Shown in pieces: positions 23,300 to 36,320 of a DNA stretch of 64,000 bases (its first letter is position 1; every line of letters begins with the position of its first letter). The notes under the pieces are model-generated. The model worked only from the letters and a program-made list of their open reading frames with translations. It was not told where the DNA came from and ran no database searches. The position numbers and the translations under genes were made by a program. The stretch covers positions 5,084,001-5,148,000 of the forward strand of contig CM055617.1 of NCBI GenBank assembly GCA_029379385.1, in the 5' to 3' direction. The stretch is from Quillaja saponaria. Its lineage: Eukaryota > Streptophyta > Magnoliopsida > Fabales > Quillajaceae.

Positions 23300-26200
23300 A
23301 GGAAGAAAAGAGATTTGATTAGATCAGAGTTAGAAAACCAACTCACAAGTTTGTAACTAACAATCTTTTTTTCAGTTAATTATAACCTGAAAGGAAAGTA
23401 ATATTTTAATCCCAGATAATGACACATCAGAACTTGAGGTCGGTTCTAGATGATTAGTTGGCAGATCCAATGGACAGAATTTGTTTCTCGTAATTAATAT
23501 ATATTGTGGAAATCATAATGTACGTGTATAGTAGTTAGTTACAACCCATGCATCTGCGAGGTTTGAATATCTTTACATACTATCCTACAAAACTACGAAT
23601 TTAAAATTTTATAATTTTAATATTTTCACGATGTCAATACAAAATAAATGCCAAGAATTAAAAAAAAAAAGAAAAAATAAAAAGAAAGGAGAGTTCTATG
23701 TTGTTTTTTAGTTCATAAAATATATGAATTGTTTTACTTTTAAATGTTTTTAGTATAGTTCATATTTTTTCAATAAAATTTATAACTGATAAAATTATTT
23801 CTTTTTGTTTTTACATATGTATACTTTATTATAAACAAAGTTATATAAACTAAATTGTATTTGATAACTATAAAAATATATGCATAAGTTAGAGAAAAAT
23901 TATTATATGAAAATTAGTCAAATGACAAGAAAATAAATATAGTTAAGTGTTAGTATTATTTCTAAATTTTATATCATTTCATTTAGTTAATATGTATTAA
24001 TTACATTGTGTATATAATTTATAAATGATCAAGATTACAAAATATATATTTAGGTGAAGAGACAAATCAAATTTTGAAACATATACTCATTATATATGTT
24101 ACAAATCACTGATATATATATATAATTATTATAAAATATTTTTACATGTCTTCATTATATGTTTCTATGAATGTATACTATTTTCATAATATATTCTATA
24201 TGTATTTGACACGTTTTCGTTTACAAATTGACCAATATTATAAGAAATGATATTTTAATTCTTGATAATTATAATTCATATAATTAAAAAATAACAATGC
24301 TACATTGACACTAATATTTTGCACATAGATAAATTCATGAGAACTAATAATAAATTTCTTAAATGTGAAAAATAAATTTTTATTTTGAGTTACCATAATT
24401 ATCAATCACTTATACAAAATTTATCACTAATTTTAATAAATTAAACTAGGTGTGAAAAAGTTATTTGAACTTTTTTTCTGCATGTAGTATTATTAAAACA
24501 AACAAACATTATCAAAAATATATATTCCTGAATTTTTTTATGTGTAATACAAATACAAATACTTATGTTGTAGGAAATATAGTTATTAAAATATTTTTAA
24601 ATAAATTTATTAGCTGTGAATATAAGAGTATAGTAATATCAGTAGCTCTTATCGATTAATTAATTCACCAAAAGTTTGATATTCTCTCAATAATCAAGAA
24701 CATGCTTGGTTTAATTGATAAAGAATTTGTGTCATTATTTAACCCGTATACCTAATTTGACTCCAACAAATCACAAAAAAAAAAAATTATTAATTTGATT
24801 TAGAATACAAGCATGGAGCCTCGAATAACTATTTAGATTGAACTCATCTATTCTCAATATTTGAACCTTTGACCTAACTTTGTAATCCAAAAGATGAAAA
24901 ATTGAGAAAAAGGAATCAAACAAATGAATTAATTTGCTCGAATCAAATGGAATAAGATACCTATGATATTATAATTAGTAAACAAGACAACAAAATGCAC
25001 TTAGATTACTAAATAAAAAAGTATGTCATCTACGCCTAATTTTTTAGTCTCAAAGTAAATAGTATGCACTAAAAATAAATAAGCTGACTCAAATATACTA
25101 GATTGTTAAATAAATAAATAAAACAAACAACTAAGGAGGGGTACCATAATATATAACTTATTTTACACTTTCTTAAGCCTAATATATGGTTTGTTGGTGT
25201 GAAAGATAGAAGACTATGTATTAAAGTGAAACATTTGGGATCTTAGCTCTAACACTGATGATATTAAGGAAAGTGTGAACTCTTACTATTTATGGACAAA
25301 AAATAAAATGACTCAGGGTTCATTGAGTATACATATTATAGTTAAATTTTATAAGTCGTTGTATAAAGGTATTTATTTATTTATAAAAATTACCTTAAGT
25401 TAGTGGACAATAATTTTTTAGGGTGTAGGAAAGAAATGCATAATAATAATAATAAACGTGTCAACTTTTATGTGAGAAGACAATTGAATTTTTATAAGTT
25501 GGTCAATATCAACTTATGCATATTATCGATTTTGTTATAATTAGATCATATTTCAATTGGCTCAACCTACAATTGTGAAACATAAACTCTAGGGTCTGAA
25601 TCGAATTGACAATTTAGTTCAGCTTGATTCCAGTTTTCTCATAATTGGGTTGATTTTGGATAGTTAAATTTAACATCTGACATTTTCAGTTCAGTTATAA
25701 GTAGTGAGGTAGAAGACCCATGTGTACCCTTATCCGCAAATCAAAATAACTAATTTCTATAATATATTTTTTATATAATTATTTATTTTTAATATGTTGT
25801 TCTGTTAATTTATGAGTTTAAAATTTTATTTTTGTTAAATACATTGATATATTATGTTTATTATGTTTTCCCTTTATAGTAATTGATGAATTTTAAAGAA
25901 TATGAGGTTCAAAAACAAAACAAAAATCTAAATTAATTGCAGAATAAAGAATATTATGTTTTCCTAATGCATTTCGGGTAATGTATTACCCGAACTGACC
26001 TAATCATTTTTTTTTTTGATTCAGGTAGCTTATGGGTAATGCTTGTTTTCTGTTAGTTTTGATTCCGAAATTTTACTATCCAAAAATTTTGGTTAGGTAA
26101 AATTGAACCATTGCTTGCACACCCCAATTAAACGCAGTGAATCTACAATTAGAGCTCCTAATTGACCATCAATGGTGCCCTACCTAAGTGGATCCTTATT

Positions 26201-27577
26201 CTTGCAACTTAGGTACTCCATTAGTATTTATTAGGGCAAAGCATTTTGACTAATCGGTCAGTGTTGGACCTTTTGCCTGTCGACTCAACTATGTCAGTTC
26301 CCTGAAACTTCAGGCTGACTGAACAAAACTGACAAAGTCGTTTTTTCACAAACATCACCCGCCTCTAATTTGATCAACTTCGGCCGAGTTTCGGTTATTT
26401 ATTTTTCACAACACAAATATTTAAATCCAATTACCAAATTCAAAGAAAAAGAAAAAGAAATTGCTAGATCTCAATATTATTCATAATTAAAAAATTATAA
26501 TATATTCAAAGTAATTTTATTTAAACGAAAGTAACTGAAATTGATTAATTTTCTTGCAATCGAAACTTATAAATCTCAGTTTACAAACCCTTAGGTAGAT
26601 TTGTCTAAGTCTTACCGTTAATGCTCATCTATTCTCCAATTGGTTAAATTAATTCAAATGTGTGTTGATGTTGACAGATCAGTGAGCATCGTCTATATCT
26701 GCCTTGAGAAATTATGGAATATGCTCATGCCTTCATCCCCCTTGTCTTCACTGAAAGCCCAGGGATGCCTTTTACTCACATGTTAAGAGATTTTTGAGTA
26801 AGAGAGTAAAGGAAGAAGAGAAAGAAAGCGATGGTAGAGAAAGAATAGGTTTTAATAAATATATCCGACTGACCATCCTTATTTTTTGAGACTCGAAAAA
26901 TCAACCCGACTTGATAAAAATAAATATAAAAAAAAGCCCTAAATTCAAAACATATATTTTCGGGTCAGTCGGGTTTGGGCCCTTTTTTCGGGGCTTTATG
27001 CTCACTGGTAGTGGTAAGTGCAAATTATAAAAGTTAGCAAATGCTTACTTTTCTACCATCTTATTCGTAAAACCTCAACTATATAGATTGTGCAATTCAA
27101 GTAATCCTGTTGCTCACATACTCACGTTAAGTGCAAATCGATGTTTTCAATTCTTAACTCTTCTTCTTCTTTTCCTAAAAGCTAAAGAATGACATGAAAA
27201 TTCCTTGTTTGGTACCCCAAATTTTGACCCAGAAAAATTTGTTGAGTCTTACACACCCAAGAAATAAGAGAGAGAAAAAATTCCAAGAAAAGGTACCATA
27301 CCAACTGCAACCTATACAACTTGATAAGGAACCAAGAAAATGACACTATCCTCTCCGTCTCTCTAAACAATTGTTTTCCAGTAATCATTTTCTGTAATCA
27401 ATTGCTGCATTAGGTAAGCAGTTGCAGCCTTTTGCAGGGAGAGATTATAGTCTCAACGACACCGCCTAATTCTTCCTTACTATCATCAGATGAGACATAG
27501 AGAAAGCATAAAACTGACATCAGCCCAGAGTTTCACAACTCATATACAGAGAGACAGAGAGAAAGAGTGCAAGAACT
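23300..27577. other. 4.3-kb AT-rich spacer
   Basis: This stretch is dense in stop codons in all frames, with no exon-like block. Between about 25560 and 27000 there are short segments of opposite or repeated wording such as GGGTCAGTCGGGTTTGGGC (26962-26980) and ACCCGAACTGACC, which resemble the low-complexity ends seen in some plant hAT-type elements. I could not define element boundaries. About 27400-27577 is the leader and promoter region of the NAT gene on the plus strand. Confidence 0.4.
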
Positions 27578-30500
27578 ATGGCAGGAGGTGGAGGAGGAGT
27601 AGGACAAAAGGTGGATGATTTTCAACCGCATTCTGTGAAGGACCATCTACCGGGCGTCGACTTCTGTGTTGGCAGCTCTCCTATATGGCGTATTTATCAT
27701 TTCTATCTCTCTCACACACATAATACCCATTTCTGCGAGCTACCCATTTTTGTTTAGTAATGTATTATTCCATTGTGAAACCTATTTTCATAGTTTCGAT
27801 GAAGAAAGGTTCTTCATTTTTTCCGGGTAGTCTCTGTTTCCAACTAGCTTTGTTCGAGAGTGACCCTGTTTCTTTGATACCCATGAAGCTGTTTTCTGCT
27901 GTCTTATAATAGTACAAAACCAACATTAATTGAAGCACTTAGTTCTCTGTCTTCCTCGATTCTAACTTTACTAGTGCTTTTAAGTTTTATTTTTCACTAT
28001 TATCTGCATTTGTTGGAGTAATCAAACAGAGCACTAAGAAACAATAAGGGAAAAGAAAATTGCTGACACTGGTTTCAATGAACACAGCCGAATCAATTCT
28101 TCTTGGATTCCAGCACTGTCTGGTAATGATTGGGAGAACTGTTCTCATCTCCACCATACTTGTAGCTTTGATGGGTGGTGGCAACGTGGAGAAGGCTGAA
28201 ATGATACAAACTCTGCTTTTCCTTGCGAGTATAAACACGCTGTTGCAGACTTGGTTTGGAACTCGTCTTCCGGTGGTTATGGGGGCTTCATATGCTTATC
28301 TGATTCCGGCGTTCTCAGTGGGTTTGTCGAGGAGGCTTAACATCTATGTAGACCCCCATCAGGTATAACTGTATAAGTATGCGCATGACCATAGTACCAT
28401 ACTTAGAAATGGTTGTATCTCATTGAGAATTTAGCAGCAGATATTTGGTGGAACATGTTAATGATATGTTCTGCTTCTTGATTGAATTTTTCAGAGGTTT
28501 AAGCAGTCAATGAGAGCTACACAAGGCGCACTAATTGTTGCATCTTTCTTCCAGATGATTATTGGTTTTTTAGGTTTATGGGGAATTTTTGCGAGGTAGG
28601 ATATGCATATTAGAGTATGTAATTTAACAAAATTTGTTTCCGTTATGCGTTTAATTCATCAAGGAACTGGTTTCAATAAACTAATTAACTAATGATGTTA
28701 CAGGTTTCTTAGCCCTCTTGCTGCAGTTCCTCTTGTGACTCTCACTGGATTAGGGCTCTTCATATTTGGTTTTCCACTAGTATGTGTGATAAAATCATAA
28801 TTTATAGTAATTGCTGTTTTGCTCAATTAAGAAAATGTTTGATATCGTTTGCTTTGATTGTACTATATTGCTGCTGCAGTTTTTTTTCCTATATTGTTAT
28901 TAGATGTTTCCCAAACTAATGTTGTTGTAATTAATTCTTGTAGCTGGCAGACTGTGTTGAAATTGGACTTCCAGCATCGGTTATTCTCATCTTCTTGTCC
29001 CAGGTTTGATAACATTCTTAACAATTCTTTTTCATGGTTGGCTTTGATTTAAATTTTTCTAAAACATTAGCTATAGTTTGTTTATATTCTAATTCAAATG
29101 AATCAGATCCTACTTAGTGCATAGACTAGCTTGCCATTCCTATTTCCTACTCAGTGGGATTTAGTCAGCCATGTGTCCTTACAATGGACCAATAATTAGG
29201 TCTGCCAACGAGTTCATCATTGTTCCTCTTCTATAGCTTGCCATTCCTATTTCCTACTCAGTGGGATTTAATCAGCCATGTGTCGTTACAATGGACCAAT
29301 AATTAGGTCTGCCAGCGAGTTCATCATTGTTCCAGATTACACAAACTAACTATGAAACGCATGAAAGTTAGAAACTAATAACCCTTTCTAACCATAGATT
29401 TTTGTTTATCAAAATCAATCTACTTTAATGACTTGATCATATTTCAACTAATATTCAAGAGTTGCCATTGCAGTATCTACCCTCTATGGTGAGCTCAAAA
29501 AGAGCAAGATTTGATCGATTTGCAGTCCTTGTTTCGGTTGGAATCGTGTGGGCCTTTGCTGAGGTTTTAACTGCAGCTGGTGTATATAATAAAAGATCTC
29601 CTAGAACTCAATTAAGTTGCCGAACTGATCGTTCTGGTCTCATCAGTGCTGCTCCTTGGTGAGTCCAGGACCAAGTCAACTACAATCTGTTTAATAACTT
29701 TTTTAACTGCGAGGGGGGATATAACAAAATGCTTTATTTCATGCTATTAGATCTCCAAGCCATCAGATGTAGGTGAAATTGTAGTTTTGTTTATCTTATT
29801 CAAGGAAGCTATATATGATCTGTTGATCTACTCTTTACTATTTTGTGGAGATGGTTTGCCAAGAAGTTTATGGTTAAGTGAGTTTTCAATTAACTTATTC
29901 AGGGTAAGGGTTCCATATCCGTTTCAATGGGGACGCCCTTCATTTAATGTTGGTGATGCTTTTGCAATGGTTGCTGCTTCTCTTGTCGCTGTTATAGAGG
30001 TTTGCTTTACTTGATTCATTCTTGATTTATTTGTGAACTGAAATGGCTGTTCATTTTTCCTTTTGCTTGCATGCAAACACTAATTTCTGTCAAGATGTAC
30101 ATTTGTCAAGCAATGACTTAGTTGTGTGGAAATGTCTAATGTAGTCAGTATGATTATTGGATTCCTTCAATCCTCATCTAAAGCACCCTCATCCTCTTCT
30201 GATGTTATTTTCTTCTGGGTTATCATTCTTTCTCTCTTGAAGGTCTGGGGTTGGAGTTATTATACTTGTGCCTACTTTTATTTATCTTTCCTCTTTGTTC
30301 ACTTGGGTGCAGTCAACTGGTACATTTATTGCAGCATCAAGATTGGGGAGTGCCACTCCTCTACCACCGTCTGTTCTCTCCCGTGGTGTTGGATGGATGG
30401 TACCAACTACCAAGTGATCCTGGGATGAAAAAGTTTTATGTATATTGTATATTGTATATTGTAGATTGTAATGGTCTATATAACTTATTCAATTTTGATA

Positions 30501-32067
30501 ATCTCAGGGTATAGGCACTCTTCTGGATGCATTGTTTGGCACAGGAGTTGGCTCCACTGCATCAACGTAAACTTTTTAAAACTCTTCAAAGTCTCGCCAA
30601 CTTTTTCTTGAGAATTTGTAAATCTGATAGTGTGGGTCAAATACACAAATTGTTTGCCTTCTATGATATTCATAACAGAGGTGCTCCCTTCAAACTGAAA
30701 ATATAAGTAAATGAAAAAAAAAAGAACAAATAGAAAACCTGTATTCCACCATGAGTGTCAAAAATGATCATGCAGGTGGCCAGCTGTCTATACCAAATAG
30801 GTGGAGAGCCGCTTGGAGCATGTATCTTCTGCTTTTATACTGTAAAGATATAATCTAATTTTACTTGCTTTCTTCTCTTAAGTGAAAATGCAGGTCTTTT
30901 GGGATTAACACGAGTAGGAAGTCGGAAAGTCATTCAACTATCAGCAGGGTTTATGCTTTTCTTCTCTATATTTGGTATGTCTTTCAGCTTCGTAAGTACC
31001 TGAGTAACCAAATAACATTACTTGTGAAAATGATCTTTCATTGTCAATATGTTTATCAGGATTTGTTAGATTTTTGTTTGATCAAAAGATTTTTATAAAT
31101 TTAGCACTGTACTTGTACTTCTGTTCCCTTAATGGTTATGGCATCATACTCATGTTTTCCTGTCAGGGAAATTTGGGGCTGTTCTTGCTTCAATACCATT
31201 TCCAATTATGGCTGCTTTGTACTGTGTTCTCTTCCCCTATGTTGGTATGTGCAGCTTTTCCATTCTCAGGTCCACAATTTAGTTCAAATTTCTTTGTAGG
31301 TTAGCAAGCATGAATTCTTCATTAAAAACAACCTTGTTTATCAAGATAAAAGGTTACATGCTGATCACAAGTCCAGGCAAAAGAATCAGCTTTACTGCCT
31401 GTAACAGTTAATTGACAATCGAATTGTTTCCTGAGAACATCAGTTACATGGATAACAAAAACAAATGAACATGTTCCTAACACATTTGAAGTATATGTTC
31501 TACACTTAAGTCATTGCCTGATATTTCCTTTTACTTTGGAAATTGCAATTCATTTTTCCTTTGTATTGTTTCTATGAGGTGAGCAGCTGCAGCTGGTCTC
31601 AGTTTTCTTCAGTTCTGCAACCTAAACAGCTTTAGGTCAACGTTCATACTAGGCTTTTCTCTCTTCATGGGTCTTTCTGTACCCCAGTACTTCAATGAAT
31701 ATCTCTTACTATCCGGCCGTGGCCCTGTGCATACTGGCTCCACATCGGTGTGTACATCAGTTCATCCCATTAAAGAATTTCTTGAATTCTTTGCTATTAG
31801 TTATTCATTGGTTCTACCTGTAATTGTTTTGGTTTCTCATTATTGCAGTTCAACAACATTGTGCAAGTGATTTTCTCATCGCCAGCAACAGTAGCACTTA
31901 TAGTTGCCTTCTTTTTAGATTGCACTCTCAGCCGTGGCCACAGCTCAACACGCCGAGACAGTGGTAGGCATTGGTGGGAGAAGTTCAGATACTATAATCA
32001 AGATACCAGAAGTGAAGAGTTCTATGCACTGCCTATGAACCTGAACAGATTTTTCCCTTCATTCTGA
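27578..32067 (+). CDS. NAT4: Nucleobase-ascorbate transporter, NAT4-like
   Basis: Thirteen exons (plus): 27578-27689, 28088-28362, 28495-28595, 28704-28779, 28944-29003, 29474-29658, 29903-29999, 30313-30399, 30508-30566, 30883-30974, 31167-31244, 31587-31747 and 31849-32067. They total 1602 nt, or 533 residues, in phase at every join. It is a polytopic NCS2-family membrane carrier; relatives move xanthine, uric acid or other nucleobases by proton symport. Visible landmarks are ESILLGFQHCLVMIG in the first membrane segment, the SCRTDRSGLISAAPW block, the family signature region from DAFAMVAASLVAVIESTGTF through RGVGWMGIGTLLDALFGTG and TENAGLLGLTRVGSRKVIQ, and the tail GRHWWEKFRYY...LNRFFPSF. 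The tail and the N-terminal HSVKDHLPGVDFC resemble Arabidopsis NAT4 (At1g49960) as I recall it. The gene looks intact. Intron 5 contains a 107-bp tandem duplication. Confidence 0.93.
29127..29333. repeat. 107-bp tandem duplication in a NAT4 intron
   Basis: Two head-to-tail copies, 29127-29233 and 29234-29333, with three differences over the 100 aligned bases. Both begin TAGCTTGCCATTCCTATTTC. They lie in the intron between exons 5 and 6 of the NAT gene, away from the splice sites. Low divergence suggests a fairly recent local duplication. Confidence 0.95.
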
Positions 32068-33452
32068 AATCCTTTGCCTTTCAATGGATACATTGGAGAA
32101 ATGTGGCATTCATTTAAGATAGTGGCATTCTTGTTTCACAAATGCCTGATGCTTAAAGAAATAGGAGAAATATATATAGGAATCCTTGAGCACAATACAG
32201 AGACAGTATGGTATTATCATTTAAGGTTTGTTGATATCTTTCTCATATATAGACAATGGTACCAGAAATTCAAGTAGGACATTACACTTATCTATTCTAT
32301 TGAAAGAATCAATTTGAAAATGAAATACTAATGCATCATACCAAACCCAGATTTGTTGTCAAAGTGTCTGTCGTCTGATCTAGGGGGAGTGTAGACTAGT
32401 TTGAGGACTGCCTAGTCTACCATGAATTACAGAAAGAAAGTGATTTCTGCTATTCTTTTGAAACCTTAAAGAGATTGGTATTGCTTTGTGCGCTTCAATT
32501 TTTCACAAAAAATAAAATAAAAATCAACCACTCATTATCTAATAAAAGGTCCAAAATAAAATGCTTGGTGCACTTCGACTCTTAATCTTTATAATCATAA
32601 TTACATTTATTATTTCTTTGTGAACAAGCTCGTCAAAGAGCTTAATTTGTGTTTGGTTAAACGAATTGAATTCAAATTTATTTTAAGACTTTTTCAATAC
32701 ACTCAAATAAACACGACGCCAATTCGAGTTCGTTTAAAATTTAATTACAGATAACTTTACCAAAACTCAGACTCATTTCACTTACAGAGTCTTACCCTAA
32801 CCAAAGTCTATAGCTGTCTATAGCTGCAGAACAAAGTTTTCGTTAGTGGCCAAGACAATATCCATTGCCGTTTCCTATTTTGCAAGCTGAAGGATAAAAT
32901 ACCAGACTCCAGAGGGAGTAAGATGCTCAAAAGTCAAAAGTAATGAGTGTTAATTATTGCTGACCAATGTCATATGCAACAAAACATCGTTGTTTTAATT
33001 TCAGAACTTCTTAAATAACAAAACTAGAATCCTTCTTTAGGAATTAATTGTATGAGTTGGGAAAATAATCAAGAATTTGGAGCTGTAATCTGGTGTATCG
33101 CGAAAGTCAAAAAACCACCTTAAATCTTGTCTATGCTTGACATCTCATTTCAGAAAAGGCCACTACAAATAAGTAAGGGGCTAATAGAGCCTCCCATGTC
33201 TCACACTCTCTAATAGTAGGGGGAGAGAGAAAGCAAGTAAACCAGACAAACAGACAAAGCAAACAAGTAAGAAAATCTTAGAGAGATAAAGAGAAGTGAA
33301 GCTTAAAACACCATGTCATTTCAAAACCCATAAAACACAAGCCATGACCAAACCCACAACCACCACACTCAGCAGCGCCCTCTGTTACTCCGCCGTTGCC
33401 AATGCCATTTCCGCCGTCAAATCGCCTCTAACTGCCCTTTACTACCGCAACA
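32068..33452. other. NAT4 3' UTR, spacer and cyclin promoter/leader
   Basis: About 32068-32520 is probably 3' UTR and flank of the NAT gene. 32520-33150 is AT-rich spacer without exons. About 33160-33452 is promoter and leader of the cyclin gene, with two upstream ATGs (33313 and 33344). Confidence 0.45.
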
Positions 33453-33487
33453 ATGTCTCAGTCACCAGACCCATCCGATGCTGCTAG
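33344..33487 (+). other. Overlapping upstream ORF on the cyclin leader
   Basis: A 47-codon frame opens at an ATG in fair context (G at -3), runs MTKPTTTTLSSALCYSAVAN onward, and ends at TAG in 33485-33487, past the cyclin start at 33453 and in a different frame. A shorter seven-codon upstream ORF (33313-33333) precedes it. If the transcript starts upstream of 33313, ribosomes would have to leak past both. Whether it is translated is not known from sequence. Confidence 0.45.
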
Positions 33488-34970
33488 CTTGTTCTGCGGC
33501 GAGAACGCTGATGAATTGATCAAATTCGATGCCGAGACGTGGATCCATTCATTCTCATCTTTACACTCCTATGCTCCGCCGTCCGATGAGACTACCATCG
33601 GAAGCCTCATCGAAACAGAGACCCATCACATGCCCTATCCCGATTATCCTCAACGCTGCCCTGAACGCTCGATAGACGTCACGGCTCGCCAGGATTCAAT
33701 CAACTGGATCTTAAAGGTTCAGACTTTATGTACATTTACTTGTGTGTAAAATACGACGTCTTATACGTATTTGTGTAGTGACTATTGGATTGGGCAATGC
33801 AGGTGCACGCATATTATAGATTTCAACCAGTAACGGCGTTTCTCTCCGTCAACTATTTCGACCGTTTTCTCTCCATCCAATCTCTTCCGGTACTTAATGA
33901 TCTTTTTCCCGCAAAGTATTGGATTTTCCAGCAGAAATAGAAAAATCTCTGACACAATTGATTTTATTTGACCTATTTGTTTATTATTTTTGCAGCAACC
34001 AAGAGGTTGGCGGTTTCAGCTTTTATCTGTGGCTTGCTTGTCTTTAGCGGCGAAAATGGAAGAGCCCCAAATCCCATTTCTACTGGACCTTCAAGTATCC
34101 GAACCCAAATTCATATTCGAACCCAAAACGGTTCAGAGAATGGAGCTTTGGGTCATGGCTAATCTTGATTGGAGATTACGCTCTGTTACACCCTTTGATT
34201 ACCTCCATTATTTCATATCCATGTTTCCTTCTTCATCCAATCCAGAACCCGAACTTTTCAACCAGGTCTTATCATCTGCCTCCGATCTCATTCTCAGCAC
34301 TACCCGCGGTACACAATATTCAAACCCGAATCCAAATCCTTTTCTTGAAAAGTATTTTGCATTTATTAATTAATAATTACTTTCATCTTTTATGATTACA
34401 TTTCAGTGATTGATTTCTTGGGTTTTGCACCGTCGACGATTGCGGCAGCCGCCGTGCTCTGTTCAGGTGGCGAATGTCACTCCGTGGCAGACGGAAGCCA
34501 AGTGCCGGTGCTTTTTCATGAGAGAGTAAACAAAGTATAACTATTTTGTGGGTCCAAATATAAATTGCTAAACTATTAGGGTGTGTTTTGTAGATGAACA
34601 CTTTTTTTTTTTTTTGCTAATATTTTTAATTTAATTTTAGACTGATGGAGTGGAAGATTTGAAAAGCGTAAAAAGCCGTGTAAAATCTTTTATCGGCAAT
34701 AATTTTAATAACTAAATATTTTCTTGGGGACAGGAAATGGTGAGAAGCTGTCGCCAACTGATGGAGGTCTACATGGTAGACACGTGTCCGGAAGCTAGCC
34801 ATGAACAGAGAGCCGAGTTGGCGCCGCCTTCCAGTCCCGTAGGCGTGCTCGATGCTGCTGTTTGTGGGAGTTGTGACACGCGTTCCGAGTATCATGGATC
34901 AGCTAGCCAAGCCGAGCCGCTTCCAAGAGGCTTCGCTTGTCTGCATCGGATGTATGGGAGCAGTAGATAA
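33453..34970 (+). CDS. CYCD1;1: D-type cyclin (CYCD1-like)
   Basis: Five exons (plus): 33453-33716, 33803-33889, 33996-34308, 34407-34534 and 34734-34970, 1029 nt, 342 residues, phase consistent. D-type cyclins activate CDKA at G1/S and bind retinoblastoma-related protein. The Rb-binding LxCxE motif is visible at residues 13-17 (LFCGE). The cyclin box begins around RQDSINWILKVHAYYRFQP and continues through LSVNYFDRFLSIQSLP, SVACLSLAAKMEEPQIP and ELWVMANLDWRLRSVTPFDY. The C-terminal cyclin fold has IDFLGFAPSTIAAAAVLC and FHERVNKEMVRSC. The tail has SSPVGVLDAAVCGSCDTRSE, found in CYCD1-type proteins as I recall them. The last 16 codons seem to be read in a shifted frame: the +1 frame reads KRLRLSASDVWEQ then TAG at 34964-34966, which looks like the conserved end (see findings). 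The exact subclass (CYCD1) is a judgement from recalled sequences. Confidence 0.88.
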
Positions 34971-36265
34971 GGCCGCCAGTTACCATCATGTTACCAAATG
35001 CGTCTCTGTTTGGTATCCTTTGTGGGAGAGAAAAGAAAGGTTTCTTTTTTGTCTTCTTGGTGGAGGGTTTTTGAGGGTAGAGAGGTAATTTTGTTTTATT
35101 TATATATTTGTCATTAAATATAAATGGTAATTTAAAAAATTATAAACTTGTAAAGATGCTTTAATGATGTTTCAATTATACCCAATTGGGTAGCACTTTC
35201 TGTTTAATGTAATCATGTGTTTTCAATAATATCATGTGAACAGAGCTGAAGCTATAGATATTATAATAATTTATAAACAATGTGAATGGAGGGTCAAAAT
35301 AGTAAAAATGATTTGATGGTCAATGTGTGATTGGTCTGATGCATGACGTGGGCATGACGAATAAGCGCCACGTATGTGTGGCATGACGAGGCTTTACGGC
35401 TGCAGCCTGCAATGGGGGAAGGAATCAAGGAAAGAAGAGAGGAGGAAGAGGATTTGGGGGGAAATGATCCGAGTGGGAAAATCAATCAGAGCCGTCCATT
35501 TGTAAAAGGACGCTGGAGTTTGCGTTGGATGACATTAGTGGGTATACTGCGTATTTCTGAAGTAGCCACATGGTACTCGATGAGTGGCATACTAATGTTT
35601 TACTCGTGACCATTCTCTATTTGTCAGGTGCACTCTCCCAAATACCTTTTGTAGTTTTGTTTGTGTGGTTACATGGACCGATTGACCTTGGTCCGGATAG
35701 ATCAGGTTAGATCGTAAAATTGTTTTGATAATTGAATCGTGTAAAGTTATAAAAATTGAGAGAATTGAATTACTTTGAAACTATTTAATTGATTTTAGTG
35801 GCTAGATTAATTTTATTTTTGAAATTTATAAACTTAAGGTTAGATTAATTTTTAATTTTTTTTAAGGTCATATTAATATTAAGATTTTTAATGAGTGTTT
35901 TAAAGATATTTAATCAGATATAATAAATATAATTTTTGTAATTTGTAATATTTTAAAAATATTAAATTATTTATTACATAATATTAAAATCATGATCAAT
36001 TACTATATAATATTTTATATTTATCACTTTAATAAATATTCTAAGAATATTTGTTAGAAAAATTTTAAATATCAATTCAAATGCATTTAAAAAACTAAAT
36101 AAAAAGTTTCAAAATGCATTATATTTGATTAAAATATACTAATTAACATATAGTATTTTGTAAATGTGACAATATTAAATTAATTTAAAATTTTATTTTT
36201 AATTTTTAGATTATTAATATAATTAGGTCATGTACACAACCTTAAAAAAAATATGGGTGAATGAC

Positions 36266-36320
36266 AGCTCCCTCTCCCTCTCCCTCTCTCTCTCTCTCTC
36301 TTTTTCTCTTTCTCTTTCAT
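36266..36320. repeat. CT-rich low-complexity run
   Basis: CTCCCTC-type units grade into an uninterrupted TC dinucleotide run and then TTTCTC units. It produces Ser/Leu-rich open frames that should not be read as genes. Confidence 0.85.
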
